A stretch of DNA of 46,369 nucleotides from NCBI GenBank assembly GCA_002415485.1, contig DHYU01000081.1, positions 1-46,369 on the forward strand, given 5' to 3'. Under the pieces are notes generated by a model. That model was given only the letters and a program-made list of their open reading frames with translations. It had not been told where the DNA came from and ran no database searches. Positions 34,056 to 42,554 of this stretch are shown one piece after another; within the stretch, counting starts at the first letter, position 1, and every line of letters starts with the position of its first letter. Source of the stretch: Proteobacteria bacterium UBA5122. GTDB lineage: Bacteria > Pseudomonadota > Gammaproteobacteria > Tenderiales > Tenderiaceae. The position numbers and the translations under genes are program-made.

Positions 34056-34772
34056 ATGCCCGGTCCCTATTGGATTGACCCCGACGATACCAGCTACAGC
34101 TTTCCGCCGACCGAGCTGGCTCTGGATGACCCTAATGGACTTTTGGCCGTCGGCGGCGACCTCAGCAGCCAACGCTTGATCACTGCCTATCGTCACGGCA
34201 TCTTTCCATGGTTCAACGACGACCAGCCTATCCTATGGTGGTCACCCGACCCACGCGCCGTCATTACTCCCGCAGAGGTCCACATCTCCCGCAGCCTGCG
34301 TAAAAAGATCCGCCAGAAAACCTATCGTATTACCTTCGATCGTGCCTTTGCTAAAGTCATGACAGGCTGCGCCGGCGCGCGCAATTACACCGACGAAACC
34401 TGGATCACCTCGGATATGAAACAGGCCTATCTGGACCTACACCATCAAGGCATTGCCCACTCGGCGGAGGCATGGCTGGGGGACGAACTCGTAGGTGGAC
34501 TCTATGGCCTCGCCATCGGCCGCTGCTTCTTTGGCGAATCGATGTTTAGCCGCGCCAGCGATGCCTCCAAATGCGCGTTCGTAACGCTGGCGCGTCATCT
34601 CGAGCACTGGGGATATGCGATTATCGACTGCCAGGTCGGATCAACACACATGAGTAGTCTTGGCGCCATCAACATCCCGCGCGCAGATTTTCTGGACATC
34701 CTTGACCACAATCTCGATCTCGTTGGCAATCCCAGTCCTCGCTGGCAGCTAGATCCTCGCCTGGCGGACTGA
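34056..34772 (+). CDS. aat: Leucyl/phenylalanyl-tRNA-protein transferase
   Basis: Aat attaches Leu or Phe from tRNA to proteins with N-terminal Arg or Lys, making N-degrons. The 238-residue protein has GLLAVGGDLSSQRLITAYRHGIFPWF, ILWWSPDPRAVI, EAWLGDELVGGLYGLAIGRCFFGESMFSR and IDCQVGSTHMSSLGAINIPR, all hallmarks. The start has only a weak ribosome-binding site. Next to it is bpt, the second transferase of the same pathway. Confidence 0.95.
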   Translation: MPGPYWIDPDDTSYSFPPTELALDDPNGLLAVGGDLSSQRLITAYRHGIFPWFNDDQPILWWSPDPRAVITPAEVHISRSLRKKIRQKTYRITFDRAFAKVMTGCAGARNYTDETWITSDMKQAYLDLHHQGIAHSAEAWLGDELVGGLYGLAIGRCFFGESMFSRASDASKCAFVTLARHLEHWGYAIIDCQVGSTHMSSLGAINIPRADFLDILDHNLDLVGNPSPRWQLDPRLAD

Positions 34773-34776
34773 ATCC

Positions 34777-35499
34777 ATGTCTGAAGCCAACGAACAACAA
34801 CAGCGACTGCCGTTCTTTATCAGCGTCGAACATGCCTGCAGCTACCTGCCTGATCAGCAGGCACGCAACCTGTTTCTCGATCCCAAGCGGGAGATCGACA
34901 ACACCACCTGGGGCTTACTGCTCGCACATGGCTTTCGTCGCAGCGGCAGTTACATCTATCGCCCACATTGTGACCACTGCCGCCAATGCATCGCCATGCG
35001 CCTGCCGGTTGCACGCTACCAGCCCAACCGCAGCCAACGCCGCAATTGGCGCACCAACCAGGACCTGCAACACATTCAGCGACCTGCAGTGTTTGATGAC
35101 GAACACTTCGAGTTATATAGCCGCTATCTACACACCCGTCACCGCAACAGCCCTATGGATAACCCGCAGCCAGAGCAATACATCGACTTTCTCGTCGACG
35201 GTGGCCTAAACACCTATTTTCATGAATTGAGATTGGACAACAAGCTCGTCGCGGTCATCGTCACTGACCATGTTTCCCATGCATTGTCTGCGGTCTACAC
35301 CTTCTTTGAGCCTGGCCTGGCCCAGCGGGGCTTGGGCACATTTGCCATTCAATGGCAAATCGAACATGCCCGCCAACAAGGACTGGAATGGTTATACCTT
35401 GGCTACTGGATACAGGACTGCCGTGTCATGCAATACAAGGCCAATTTCTCGCCTGCGCAACTCTATCGAGCAGGCCATTGGATCAAGGCGGAAGACTAA
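34777..35499 (+). CDS. bpt: Aspartate/glutamate leucyltransferase
   Basis: Bpt transfers Leu to proteins with N-terminal Asp or Glu. The 240-residue protein has HACSYLPDQQARNLFLDP, GFRRSGSYIYRPHCDHCRQCIAMRLPV with a CxxC cluster, and GLGTFAIQWQIEHARQQGLEWLYLGYWI, all typical of the ATE/Bpt family. It starts four bases after aat, so the two are translationally close. ClpS and ClpA, which consume the products, are encoded at 35829-38461. Confidence 0.93.
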   Translation: MSEANEQQQRLPFFISVEHACSYLPDQQARNLFLDPKREIDNTTWGLLLAHGFRRSGSYIYRPHCDHCRQCIAMRLPVARYQPNRSQRRNWRTNQDLQHIQRPAVFDDEHFELYSRYLHTRHRNSPMDNPQPEQYIDFLVDGGLNTYFHELRLDNKLVAVIVTDHVSHALSAVYTFFEPGLAQRGLGTFAIQWQIEHARQQGLEWLYLGYWIQDCRVMQYKANFSPAQLYRAGHWIKAED

Positions 35500-35586
35500 C
35501 TTTGCGCCGACGCGCGTTTTCGGGCAAAATACGCCGCTGACTTAGACTCAAACCAAACAACTTATTACAGAGAAACTGAATTAGGT

Positions 35587-35805
35587 ATGGCAAAAGAAGA
35601 TGCAATTGAAATGGAAGGCACTGTGGTTGACACCCTTCCGAACACCATGTTCCGAGTGGAACTGGATAACGGTCATGTGGTTACCGCCCACATCTCCGGC
35701 AAGATGCGCAAGAACTACATCCGCATCCTGACCGGCGATAAAGTGACCGTGCAGCTGACCCCCTACGATCTGACCAAGGGCCGTATCGTTTACCGCGCCC
35801 GCTAA
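35587..35805 (+). CDS. infA: Translation initiation factor IF-1
   Basis: The 72-residue protein MAKEDAIEMEGTVVDTLPN and following MFRVELDNGHVVTAHISGKM is almost identical in pattern to IF-1, a single S1/OB fold that binds the ribosomal A site on the 30S subunit. AGG sits three bases before the ATG. It is the last gene of the rightward group and converges with clpA. Confidence 0.98.
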   Translation: MAKEDAIEMEGTVVDTLPNTMFRVELDNGHVVTAHISGKMRKNYIRILTGDKVTVQLTPYDLTKGRIVYRAR

Positions 35806-35818
35806 GTTTCTCTGAGCT

Positions 35819-35844
35819 GGCTCAGGCCTTAACTGACCTGAGCC
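35819..35844. terminator. Inverted repeat between convergent infA and clpA
   Basis: GGCTCAGG (35819-35826) pairs with CCTGAGCC (35837-35844) around a ten-base loop containing the clpA stop codon. There is no T-run on either side, so bidirectional termination would be weak. Confidence 0.4.
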
Positions 35845-38096
35845 TCGCGACCTTCAATCTCGAAACTCAATCCTTCCTTGTCGACGCTGATCTTGACCTG
35901 ACCGCCTGAGGCGAGTCGGCCAAACAACAGCTCCTCTGCCAATGGTTTCTTGATTGAGTCCTTGATCACACGCGCCATCGGTCGTGCGCCCATTGCAGGG
36001 TCAAAGCCCTTCTCCGCCAACCAGGCCTTGGCATCGGCATCGATTTCGATCGACACATGCTTTTGATCCAGCTGCGCCTCAAGCTCAGCGATGAACTTAT
36101 CGACCACATGCACAATCGTGCGGCTATCCAGCGCCTTGAAGGCAATGATGCCATCGAGACGATTTCTGAACTCGGGTGAGAACGAACGGTTGATCACTTC
36201 CATACCATCCGTTGAGTGATCCTGGTGGGTAAAGCCCATCGTCCGTCGACTGACCTGCTCCGCACCGGCATTGGTCGTCATCACCAGGATCACATTACGA
36301 AAATCTGCTTCACGGCCATTGTTGTCCGTCAGCTTGCCGTGATCCATCACCTGCAACAGCAGATTGAAGACATCCGGATGCGCCTTTTCGATCTCATCGA
36401 GCAGCACTACGGCATGTGGCGTCTTGGTGACCGCCTCGGTCAACAGGCCACCTTGATCAAACCCAACATAACCTGGAGGTGCACCGATCAGGCGCGACAC
36501 AGTGTGACGTTCCATATATTCGGACATATCGAAACGAATCAGTTCTATGCCCAACACCTTGGCCAGCTGACGCGTGACCTCGGTTTTACCGACACCTGTT
36601 GGTCCGGCCAACAGAAAGGAACCGATCGGTTTTTCCTCGTGCCCCAAGCCGGAACGGGATAGTTTGATCGCAGTTGCCAGGCTCTCAATCGCGGGATCCT
36701 GACCAAACACGGTCATCTTGAGATCACGTTCCAGATTGCGCAGACGATCGCGGTCCGAGCCACCGACAGTCTTCGGTGGAATACGGGCAATCTTGGCGAC
36801 GACATTTTCGATATCACGCAGACCGATTGTCTTCTTACGCTTGGACGGTGGCATCATGCGCTGCAGCGCCCCTGCCTCGTCAATCACATCAATGGCTTTA
36901 TCCGGCAGATGACGATCTGTGATGTAACGGTGCGACAATTCCACCGCAGCCTTGATCGCCTGACGCGTGTACTTCACATCGTGATGGGCCTCAAAGCGGG
37001 ACTTCAATCCTTCGAGGATCTTCACGCTTTCTTCTTCGGTCGGCTCCACTACATCGATCTTCTGGAAGCGACGCGCCAGCGCACGGTCTTTTTCAAAGAT
37101 TCCGCGATATTCTTGGTAAGTTGTCGAGCCCATGCATTTCAGTTCGCCCGATGCCAAGGCAGGCTTGATCAGATTCGATGCATCCATCACACCACCTGAT
37201 GCAGCACCTGCACCAATGATGGTATGGATCTCGTCGACAAACAGGACACTACCCTTTTCTTTCTCGAGCTGGGCCAATACAGCCTTCAAACGTTTTTCAA
37301 AATCACCGCGATATTTGGTGCCTGCCAACAGCGCCCCCATATCGAGTGAATAGATCGTGCTGTTCGCCAATACGTCCGGCACTTCACCATCAACGATACG
37401 TTTGGCAAGACCTTCTGCCAGCGCAGTCTTACCAACACCGGCCTCACCAACAAACAATGGATTATTCTTGCGACGACGACACAGGATCTGCACCGTGCGC
37501 TCAATTTCGTAATCGCGACCGATGACCGGATCGATCTTGCCTCTGCGCGCGCGTTCATTGAGGTTCACGGCAAAGCTTTCCAGCGGCGACTTGGATGGCG
37601 CATCCGCCCCACCCTCATCGGACTCATCGCTTTGTGAATAACCTTCATTCTCTTCATCGCCGGCAACTTTGGAAATGCCGTGAGAGATGTAATTGACCAC
37701 ATCCAGGCGTGTGATTTGCTGTGAATTCAGTAGATAAATCGCCTGGGAGTCGGGCTCGCCAAAGATGGCCACCAGCACATTGGCACCAGTGACCTCATCT
37801 TTGCCTGAACTCTGCACATGGAAAACTGCCCGCTGCAGGACTCGTTGAAAACCGAGGGTGGGTTGAGTTTCACGACTATCGTCGGGCGGCAACACTGGCG
37901 TGGTTTCATCGAGAAACACCACCAGCTCTTGTTTCAGTTTTGCTAAATCTGCACCACATGCCTTGAGCACACTCGATGCGGAAGAGTTATCCAGCAACGC
38001 CAAAAGTAGGTGCTCAACGGTCATGAATTCGTGATGCTTGTTACTCGCCTCACGAAAGGCATGATTGAGCGTATATTCCAATTCCTTGTTTAACAT
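35829..38096 (-). CDS. clpA: ATP-dependent Clp protease ATP-binding subunit ClpA
   Basis: ClpA unfolds substrates and feeds them to ClpP. The 755-residue protein has the N-terminal repeat that binds ClpS, D1 with Walker A GEAGVGKT (217-224), and D2 with GPTGVGKT. HPDVFNLLLQVMDHGKLTDNNGR, with the ClpP-binding loop further on, is also visible. AGGAGG precedes the ATG. clpP itself is not in the window. clpS is 35 bases upstream on the same strand. Confidence 0.96.
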   Translation of the reverse strand: MLNKELEYTLNHAFREASNKHHEFMTVEHLLLALLDNSSASSVLKACGADLAKLKQELVVFLDETTPVLPPDDSRETQPTLGFQRVLQRAVFHVQSSGKDEVTGANVLVAIFGEPDSQAIYLLNSQQITRLDVVNYISHGISKVAGDEENEGYSQSDESDEGGADAPSKSPLESFAVNLNERARRGKIDPVIGRDYEIERTVQILCRRRKNNPLFVGEAGVGKTALAEGLAKRIVDGEVPDVLANSTIYSLDMGALLAGTKYRGDFEKRLKAVLAQLEKEKGSVLFVDEIHTIIGAGAASGGVMDASNLIKPALASGELKCMGSTTYQEYRGIFEKDRALARRFQKIDVVEPTEEESVKILEGLKSRFEAHHDVKYTRQAIKAAVELSHRYITDRHLPDKAIDVIDEAGALQRMMPPSKRKKTIGLRDIENVVAKIARIPPKTVGGSDRDRLRNLERDLKMTVFGQDPAIESLATAIKLSRSGLGHEEKPIGSFLLAGPTGVGKTEVTRQLAKVLGIELIRFDMSEYMERHTVSRLIGAPPGYVGFDQGGLLTEAVTKTPHAVVLLDEIEKAHPDVFNLLLQVMDHGKLTDNNGREADFRNVILVMTTNAGAEQVSRRTMGFTHQDHSTDGMEVINRSFSPEFRNRLDGIIAFKALDSRTIVHVVDKFIAELEAQLDQKHVSIEIDADAKAWLAEKGFDPAMGARPMARVIKDSIKKPLAEELLFGRLASGGQVKISVDKEGLSFEIEGREAQVS

Positions 38097-38131
38097 CGCA
38101 AGCTCCTCCTAATTACTACCGCTTGCTACGG

Positions 38132-38461
38132 CTAACCGTCTGCTTCCTCCATGGTGCACTTTAGCGGATGCTCATTTTCCTTTGAATAATCATTCACCTG
38201 AGCCACCTTGGTTTCTGCCACGTCTCTAGAATAGACACCACAGACACCTACTCCCCGCGTATGCACATGCAGCATGATTTGCGTAGCCTGTTCCCTACCT
38301 TTGGAAAAAAACTTCTCCAGCACGTGTACAACAAACTCCATTGGCGTGTAGTCGTCATTCAACAACAACACCTTGTACAACGGGGGACGCTTAAGTTGCG
38401 GTTTCGCCTCTTGTAAGGCCAAACCATCATCATCGAAAGGGGAAGGAGTTTGCTCAGTCAT
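38132..38461 (-). CDS. clpS: ClpA adaptor ClpS
   Basis: The 109-residue protein has KVLLLNDDYTPMEFVVHVLEKFF and EVAETKVAQVNDYSKENEHPLKCT-type ending, the N-degron-binding fold. I choose the ATG at 38461, which matches family length; a longer frame to 38521 would contain a perfect TATAAT. No ribosome-binding site lies before the chosen start. It passes substrates made by Aat and Bpt to ClpA. Confidence 0.93.
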   Translation of the reverse strand: MTEQTPSPFDDDGLALQEAKPQLKRPPLYKVLLLNDDYTPMEFVVHVLEKFFSKGREQATQIMLHVHTRGVGVCGVYSRDVAETKVAQVNDYSKENEHPLKCTMEEADG

Positions 38462-38468
38462 GGCCGAA

Positions 38469-38474
38469 ATTATA
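38469..38474 (-). promoter_or_regulatory. -10 box placed for a leaderless clpS mRNA
   Basis: A perfect TATAAT on the minus strand ends seven bases before the clpS ATG. Transcription from it would start at or next to the ATG. There is no good -35 hexamer at 17 bases. Confidence 0.55.
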
Positions 38475-38796
38475 TCAGATCGACCTTGGCCACACACGCA
38501 ATCAAGGTGTTGACCAAACATATCGCATTTCTTCTCGCATCCCCGCTAAGCGCTTCAATTTACGGCTTTTTCGTAAACAGACCCGCCTCATACAACTTTT
38601 ACGTTCAACACCTCGAAGTGACAACGGCAAACGTAACTCTGCGTCCCACGCTAACAAGATCGGCTCACCCTATGTACAGCTTTAATCAGCAAACAGCAAA
38701 ATGTGATTTAAATTACTGTTTTTCAAAAACTTGACTTGTGGGGCGTTTTGGTCAACATTTACATAGTGCGTGGGGGATGCAGTTCTTTTTCTCTAC
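38475..38796. other. Intergenic region between clpS and the cold-shock gene
   Basis: No supported gene lies in this stretch between divergent genes. It must hold the cold-shock gene promoter; TTGACT near 38732 is a possible -35 with only weak -10 matches. A short frame inside it has no ribosome-binding site and is not called. Confidence 0.5.
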
Positions 38797-38842
38797 CGCG
38801 GAGCCGTATTATCCGGCATGTGAAAGGATAAAAACCGCGAGG
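38797..38842 (+). promoter_or_regulatory. Possible RNA switch in the cold-shock gene leader
   Basis: CGCGG (38797-38801) can pair with CCGCG (38835-38839), enclosing a smaller GCCG/CGGC hairpin. The right arm runs into the GAGG ribosome-binding site at 38839-38842. Such a fold could limit access to the start, as in cold-shock leaders that refold with temperature. The stem is only five base pairs. Confidence 0.35.
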
Positions 38843-38851
38843 AAATGTAGC

Positions 38852-39085
38852 ATGGCACAAGGTACTGTAAAGTGGTTTAGTAACGCGAAAGGTTATGGCT
38901 TTATTGCTCCTGAAGATGGCGGTGACGACATCTTCGCTCACTTCTCGGCGATAGACATGGATGGATACAAATCGCTGCGACAAGGACAAAAAGTCGAATT
39001 TGAAGTATCGAATGGACCGAAAGGCTTGCTCGCCTCCAGCATTAAACTGGATGGTGACAGCAGCTCAGCAGAGCCAACAAGTTAG
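38852..39085 (+). CDS. Cold-shock domain protein
   Basis: The 77-residue protein MAQGTVKWFSNAKGYGFIAP then EDGGDDIFAHFSAIDMDGYKSLRQGQKVEFEV has both RNP motifs (KGYGFI and DIFAHF), so it binds single-stranded RNA or DNA. It could be CspD-like by position, since E. coli has cspD next to clpS-clpA, but short Csp proteins are hard to name. GAGG lies nine bases before the ATG; the frame is open further left without a start signal. Confidence 0.93.
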   Translation: MAQGTVKWFSNAKGYGFIAPEDGGDDIFAHFSAIDMDGYKSLRQGQKVEFEVSNGPKGLLASSIKLDGDSSSAEPTS

Positions 39086-39109
39086 TCAATTGATACGAAT
39101 TGTATGAAA

Positions 39110-39142
39110 CGGCCGCTCTAATTTGGAGCGGCCGCTTTTTTT
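39110..39142 (+). terminator. Intrinsic terminator of the cold-shock gene
   Basis: CGGCCGCTC (39110-39118) pairs with GAGCGGCCG (39126-39134) across a seven-base loop. A C and seven T follow (39136-39142). It may also act weakly for the convergent icd gene, where only three T follow on the other strand. Confidence 0.9.
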
Positions 39143-39150
39143 GCAGCACC

Positions 39151-41376
39151 TTAAATCTTAGCCAACGCAGTATTTAAGGTTTTACTCGGGCGCATCGCCT
39201 TCGAAGCTAGAGCTGGATCCGGCTGATAATAACCGCCAATCTCCACTGCCTTCCCTTGTGCACCGTTTAATTCCGAAACGATTTTAGTCTCGCCACCTGT
39301 CAATGCCTCAGCCACAGGCTTGAAGCGCGCCTGCAACTCCGCATCATCAGCTTGCGCCGCCAGGGCCTGCGCCCAATACATGGCCAGGTAAAAATGACTG
39401 CCGCGGTTATCCAGCTCCCCGACCTTACGTGACGGTGATTTATTTTCATCAAGAAAACGCCCAGTTGCCTGATCCAATGTATTTGCCAGAACTTGCGCTT
39501 TTTGATTATTGAAAACATTAGCCAAATGCTCAAATGAAGCAGCCAACGCCAAGAATTCACCCAACGAGTCCCAACGTAGATGATTTTCCTGCAACAGCTG
39601 CTGTACGTGCTTCGGCGCAGAGCCACCCGCCCCTGTTTCAAACAGACCTCCGCCATTCATCAACGGCACGATCGACAACATCTTGGCCGATGTGCCCAAC
39701 TCCAGGATCGGAAACAGGTCGGTCAGATAGTCACGCAGCACATTGCCCGTCACCGAGATCACATCTTTACCGGCCTTGATCTGCGCCAACGTGTGACGCG
39801 TCGCCTCGGCAGGTGACAGGATACGAATATCCAAACCTGTCGTATCGTGATCCTTCAGATAGACATTCACCTTTTTGATCAGCTCGGCGTCATGGGCACG
39901 ATTCTGATCCAACCAGAACACTGCGGGCATGCCACTCAAACGCGAGCGGTTGACCGCCAGTTTGACCCAGTCCTGAATCGGCGCGTCTTTGACCTGACAC
40001 ATGCGGAAGATATCGCCCGCAGCGACCGCCTGCGACATCAACACGGCGCCCTTGCCATCCACGACTCTGACCGTGCCGGCCGCTGCCATCTGAAAGGTCT
40101 TGTCGTGCGAACCATATTCTTCGGCCTTTTGCGCCATCAGCCCCACATTCGGCACCGTGCCCATCGTGGTCGGATCAAAGGCGCCGTGTTGTTTACAGAA
40201 ATCGATCGTCGCCTGATAGACACCGGCATAACAGCGATCCGGAATCACCGCCAGCGTATCCTGCGGCTTGCCCACCTTATTCCACATCTGGCCGGAGCTG
40301 CGGATCATCGCCGGCATCGAGGCATCGATAATCACATCGCTCGGCACATGCAGATTGGTGATACCCTTGTCTGAATCGACCATCGCGATATCCGCCTTGG
40401 CATCGACAACCGCCTGCAAATCGGCCTCGATTTCGGCCTGCTTGTCCGCAGGCAAGGTTTGGATCTTGTGATAGACATCGCCCAGACCGTTGTTGGGATT
40501 CACCCCCATATCTGCGAAGGTCGCCGCATGTTTATCAAACACCTCTTGGAAAAACACCGACACCGCCGCGCCGAAGATGATCGGGTCGGAGACCTTCATC
40601 ATCGTCGCCTTCATGTGCAGGGAGAACAAAACACCCTCAGCCTTGGCCTCTGCAATCGCGCTCGCCAGGAATGCACGCAAGGCCTGCTGACTCATCACCG
40701 CACAATCGATGACCTCACCCGCCTTCAGCGGTGATTCGCCTTTTAACTCCTTCACAGAACCATCTGCCGCCACAAACTCGATCTTGAACGTGCCCGCATC
40801 GGCCACCGTCATCGATGTCTCCGAACCGTAAAAATCGCCACTGGCCATGCTGGCGACGCGAGTCTTGGAGCTCGCTGACCACGCGCCCATTGAATGAGGA
40901 TGCTTCTTGGCGTAATTCTTCACGGACGCTGGTGCACGGCGATCGGAGTTGCCTTCGCGCAGCACAGGATTCACCGCACTGCCCAGCACCTTGGCATAGG
41001 TGGCCTTGATCTTCTTTTCCTCATCCGTCTGCGGATTGGCCGGATAATCCGGCACCGCATAACCATGTTGCTGCAGCTCCTTGATCGCTGCGGTCAGCTG
41101 GGGGATCGAGGCGCTAATATTTGGCAGCTTGATGATATTGGCCTCCGGCGTATTCGCCAGCGCACCCAGCTCACTCAAGGCATCGCCGATGCGCTGATCT
41201 TCGCGCAGATAGTCAGGGAAATTGGCAATGATCCGCCCCGCCAACGAGATATCACGCGTCTCGATCGCCACATCCGCCGCCTGTGCAAAGGCCTGCACAA
41301 TCGGCAGAAAGGAATACGTCGCCAAGGCCGGCGCTTCATCGGTCAGGGTGTAGATAATCTTTGCCTTATCGCTCAT
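39151..41376 (-). CDS. icd: Isocitrate dehydrogenase (NADP), monomeric type
   Basis: The 741-residue protein is the large monomeric form (IDH-II), not the dimeric enzyme of about 415 residues. Visible blocks are KIIYTLTDEAPALATYSFLPIVQAF at the start, LREGNSDRRAPASVKNYAKKHPHSMG with the substrate site, and MVDSDKGITNLHVPSDVIIDASMPAMIRSSGQMW. It turns isocitrate into 2-oxoglutarate and makes NADPH. Next to it is rluE, as beside the dimeric icd of E. coli. Confidence 0.95.
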   Translation of the reverse strand: MSDKAKIIYTLTDEAPALATYSFLPIVQAFAQAADVAIETRDISLAGRIIANFPDYLREDQRIGDALSELGALANTPEANIIKLPNISASIPQLTAAIKELQQHGYAVPDYPANPQTDEEKKIKATYAKVLGSAVNPVLREGNSDRRAPASVKNYAKKHPHSMGAWSASSKTRVASMASGDFYGSETSMTVADAGTFKIEFVAADGSVKELKGESPLKAGEVIDCAVMSQQALRAFLASAIAEAKAEGVLFSLHMKATMMKVSDPIIFGAAVSVFFQEVFDKHAATFADMGVNPNNGLGDVYHKIQTLPADKQAEIEADLQAVVDAKADIAMVDSDKGITNLHVPSDVIIDASMPAMIRSSGQMWNKVGKPQDTLAVIPDRCYAGVYQATIDFCKQHGAFDPTTMGTVPNVGLMAQKAEEYGSHDKTFQMAAAGTVRVVDGKGAVLMSQAVAAGDIFRMCQVKDAPIQDWVKLAVNRSRLSGMPAVFWLDQNRAHDAELIKKVNVYLKDHDTTGLDIRILSPAEATRHTLAQIKAGKDVISVTGNVLRDYLTDLFPILELGTSAKMLSIVPLMNGGGLFETGAGGSAPKHVQQLLQENHLRWDSLGEFLALAASFEHLANVFNNQKAQVLANTLDQATGRFLDENKSPSRKVGELDNRGSHFYLAMYWAQALAAQADDAELQARFKPVAEALTGGETKIVSELNGAQGKAVEIGGYYQPDPALASKAMRPSKTLNTALAKI

Positions 41377-41512
41377 GAAAATTCCTAATTGTGTTTAAAT
41401 ATCCGTCCATCGACCCAGCGCTCAGGCGCGGGAGAAAGGCGGCATTTTACCTCAGAAGCCACAAAATCCTAAATCAGGCTCAGCAACGCAAGACACAAAC
41501 ACCGTCAACCTC

Positions 41513-42166
41513 ATGGCCCAGATCATCCTCTTCAACAAGCCCTACGACGTGCTGTCGCAGTTCACCGACGGCGATGGCCGCACCACACTGGCCGACTACA
41601 TCGAACTGCCCGCCGTCTACCCGGCCGGTCGCCTCGACCGCGACAGCGAGGGCCTGCTGGTACTGACCGACGACGGCATCGCCCAACACAACATTGCCGA
41701 CCCGCAAAACAAAATGGCCAAGACCTATTGGGTACAAGTGGAAGGCATCCCCGACGACGCGGCATTGAACAGATTACGACAGGGGGTTGAGCTCAACGAC
41801 GGCCTCACCCTGCCCGCCGAGGCCACACTGATAGAAGCACCGCAGATCTGGCCGCGCACGCCGCCGATCCGCTACCGCGCCAACATCCCCGATAGCTGGC
41901 TGCAACTTACGATACGCGAGGGCCGTAACCGCCAGGTCCGGCGCATGACAGCCGCCGTCGGTCACCCGACCCTGCGCCTGATCCGCTACGCCGTCGGCCC
42001 GTGGACCCTCGACGACCTCAGCCCTGGCCAATGGCGCGCGCTGGACTGCCCGGCCGAGTTATTGATAAAACGCACCGCCCGCCCCACTAAACCATCACAC
42101 AAAAGGAAAGCCCATGGTCTGGACGCCTCGCGTCACCGTCGCCGCCATCAGCGAACGAAACGGTAA
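41513..42166 (+). CDS. rluE: 23S rRNA pseudouridine synthase RluE
   Basis: The enzyme makes pseudouridine at position 2457 of 23S rRNA. It has FNKPYDVLSQFTD and GRLDRDSEGLLVLTDDG with catalytic D42, plus QLTIREGRNRQVRRMTAAVGHPTLRLIR. Length is 217; the last 25 or so residues are a basic tail that overlaps the start of nudJ by 53 bases. The overlap means the two are co-translated. Confidence 0.9.
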   Translation: MAQIILFNKPYDVLSQFTDGDGRTTLADYIELPAVYPAGRLDRDSEGLLVLTDDGIAQHNIADPQNKMAKTYWVQVEGIPDDAALNRLRQGVELNDGLTLPAEATLIEAPQIWPRTPPIRYRANIPDSWLQLTIREGRNRQVRRMTAAVGHPTLRLIRYAVGPWTLDDLSPGQWRALDCPAELLIKRTARPTKPSHKRKAHGLDASRHRRRHQRTKR

Positions 42167-42554
42167 ATTCCTCGTCGTCGAAGAACTCGACGCCCATGGA
42201 AAGCCCGTCTTCAACCAGCCCGCCGGCCACCTGGAAGACGGCGAATCCCTGCTCGACGCCGTGGTGCGCGAGGTGCTCGAAGAAACAGCCCATCACTTTC
42301 GGCCCAGCGCGCTGTGCGGACTCTACCGCTGGATCGAACCCAGATCAGGCGACACCTATCTGCGCGCCTGCTTTATCGGCGATTGTGACGGCCACGAACC
42401 GACACAAAAATTAGACGACGGCATCATCGCCGCCCACTGGCTCAGCGCCGCCGACATCGCCGACCGACCGCTGCGCAGCCCGCTGGTCCAACACTGCCTC
42501 GACGATTATCTGGCCGGCCGCCGCTATCCGCTGGACGTGCTGCGCGACCTCTAA
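42114..42554 (+). CDS. nudJ: Nudix hydrolase NudJ
   Basis: The 146-residue protein has the Nudix box GHLEDGESLLDAVVREVLEET; the usual glycine after EET is an alanine (EETAHH). It continues LYRWIEPRSGDTYLRACF and ends RSPLVQHCLDDYLAGRRYPLDVLRDL as in E. coli NudJ, which acts on thiamine pyrophosphate and nucleotides. Its stop codon overlaps that of znuA on the other strand. In E. coli, mnmA follows nudJ directly. Confidence 0.88.
   Translation: MVWTPRVTVAAISERNGKFLVVEELDAHGKPVFNQPAGHLEDGESLLDAVVREVLEETAHHFRPSALCGLYRWIEPRSGDTYLRACFIGDCDGHEPTQKLDDGIIAAHWLSAADIADRPLRSPLVQHCLDDYLAGRRYPLDVLRDL

Noticed and set aside
38738..38851. Longer start for the cold-shock protein
   Set aside because: The added residues resemble no cold-shock family member and the ATG at 38852 has a GAGG upstream.
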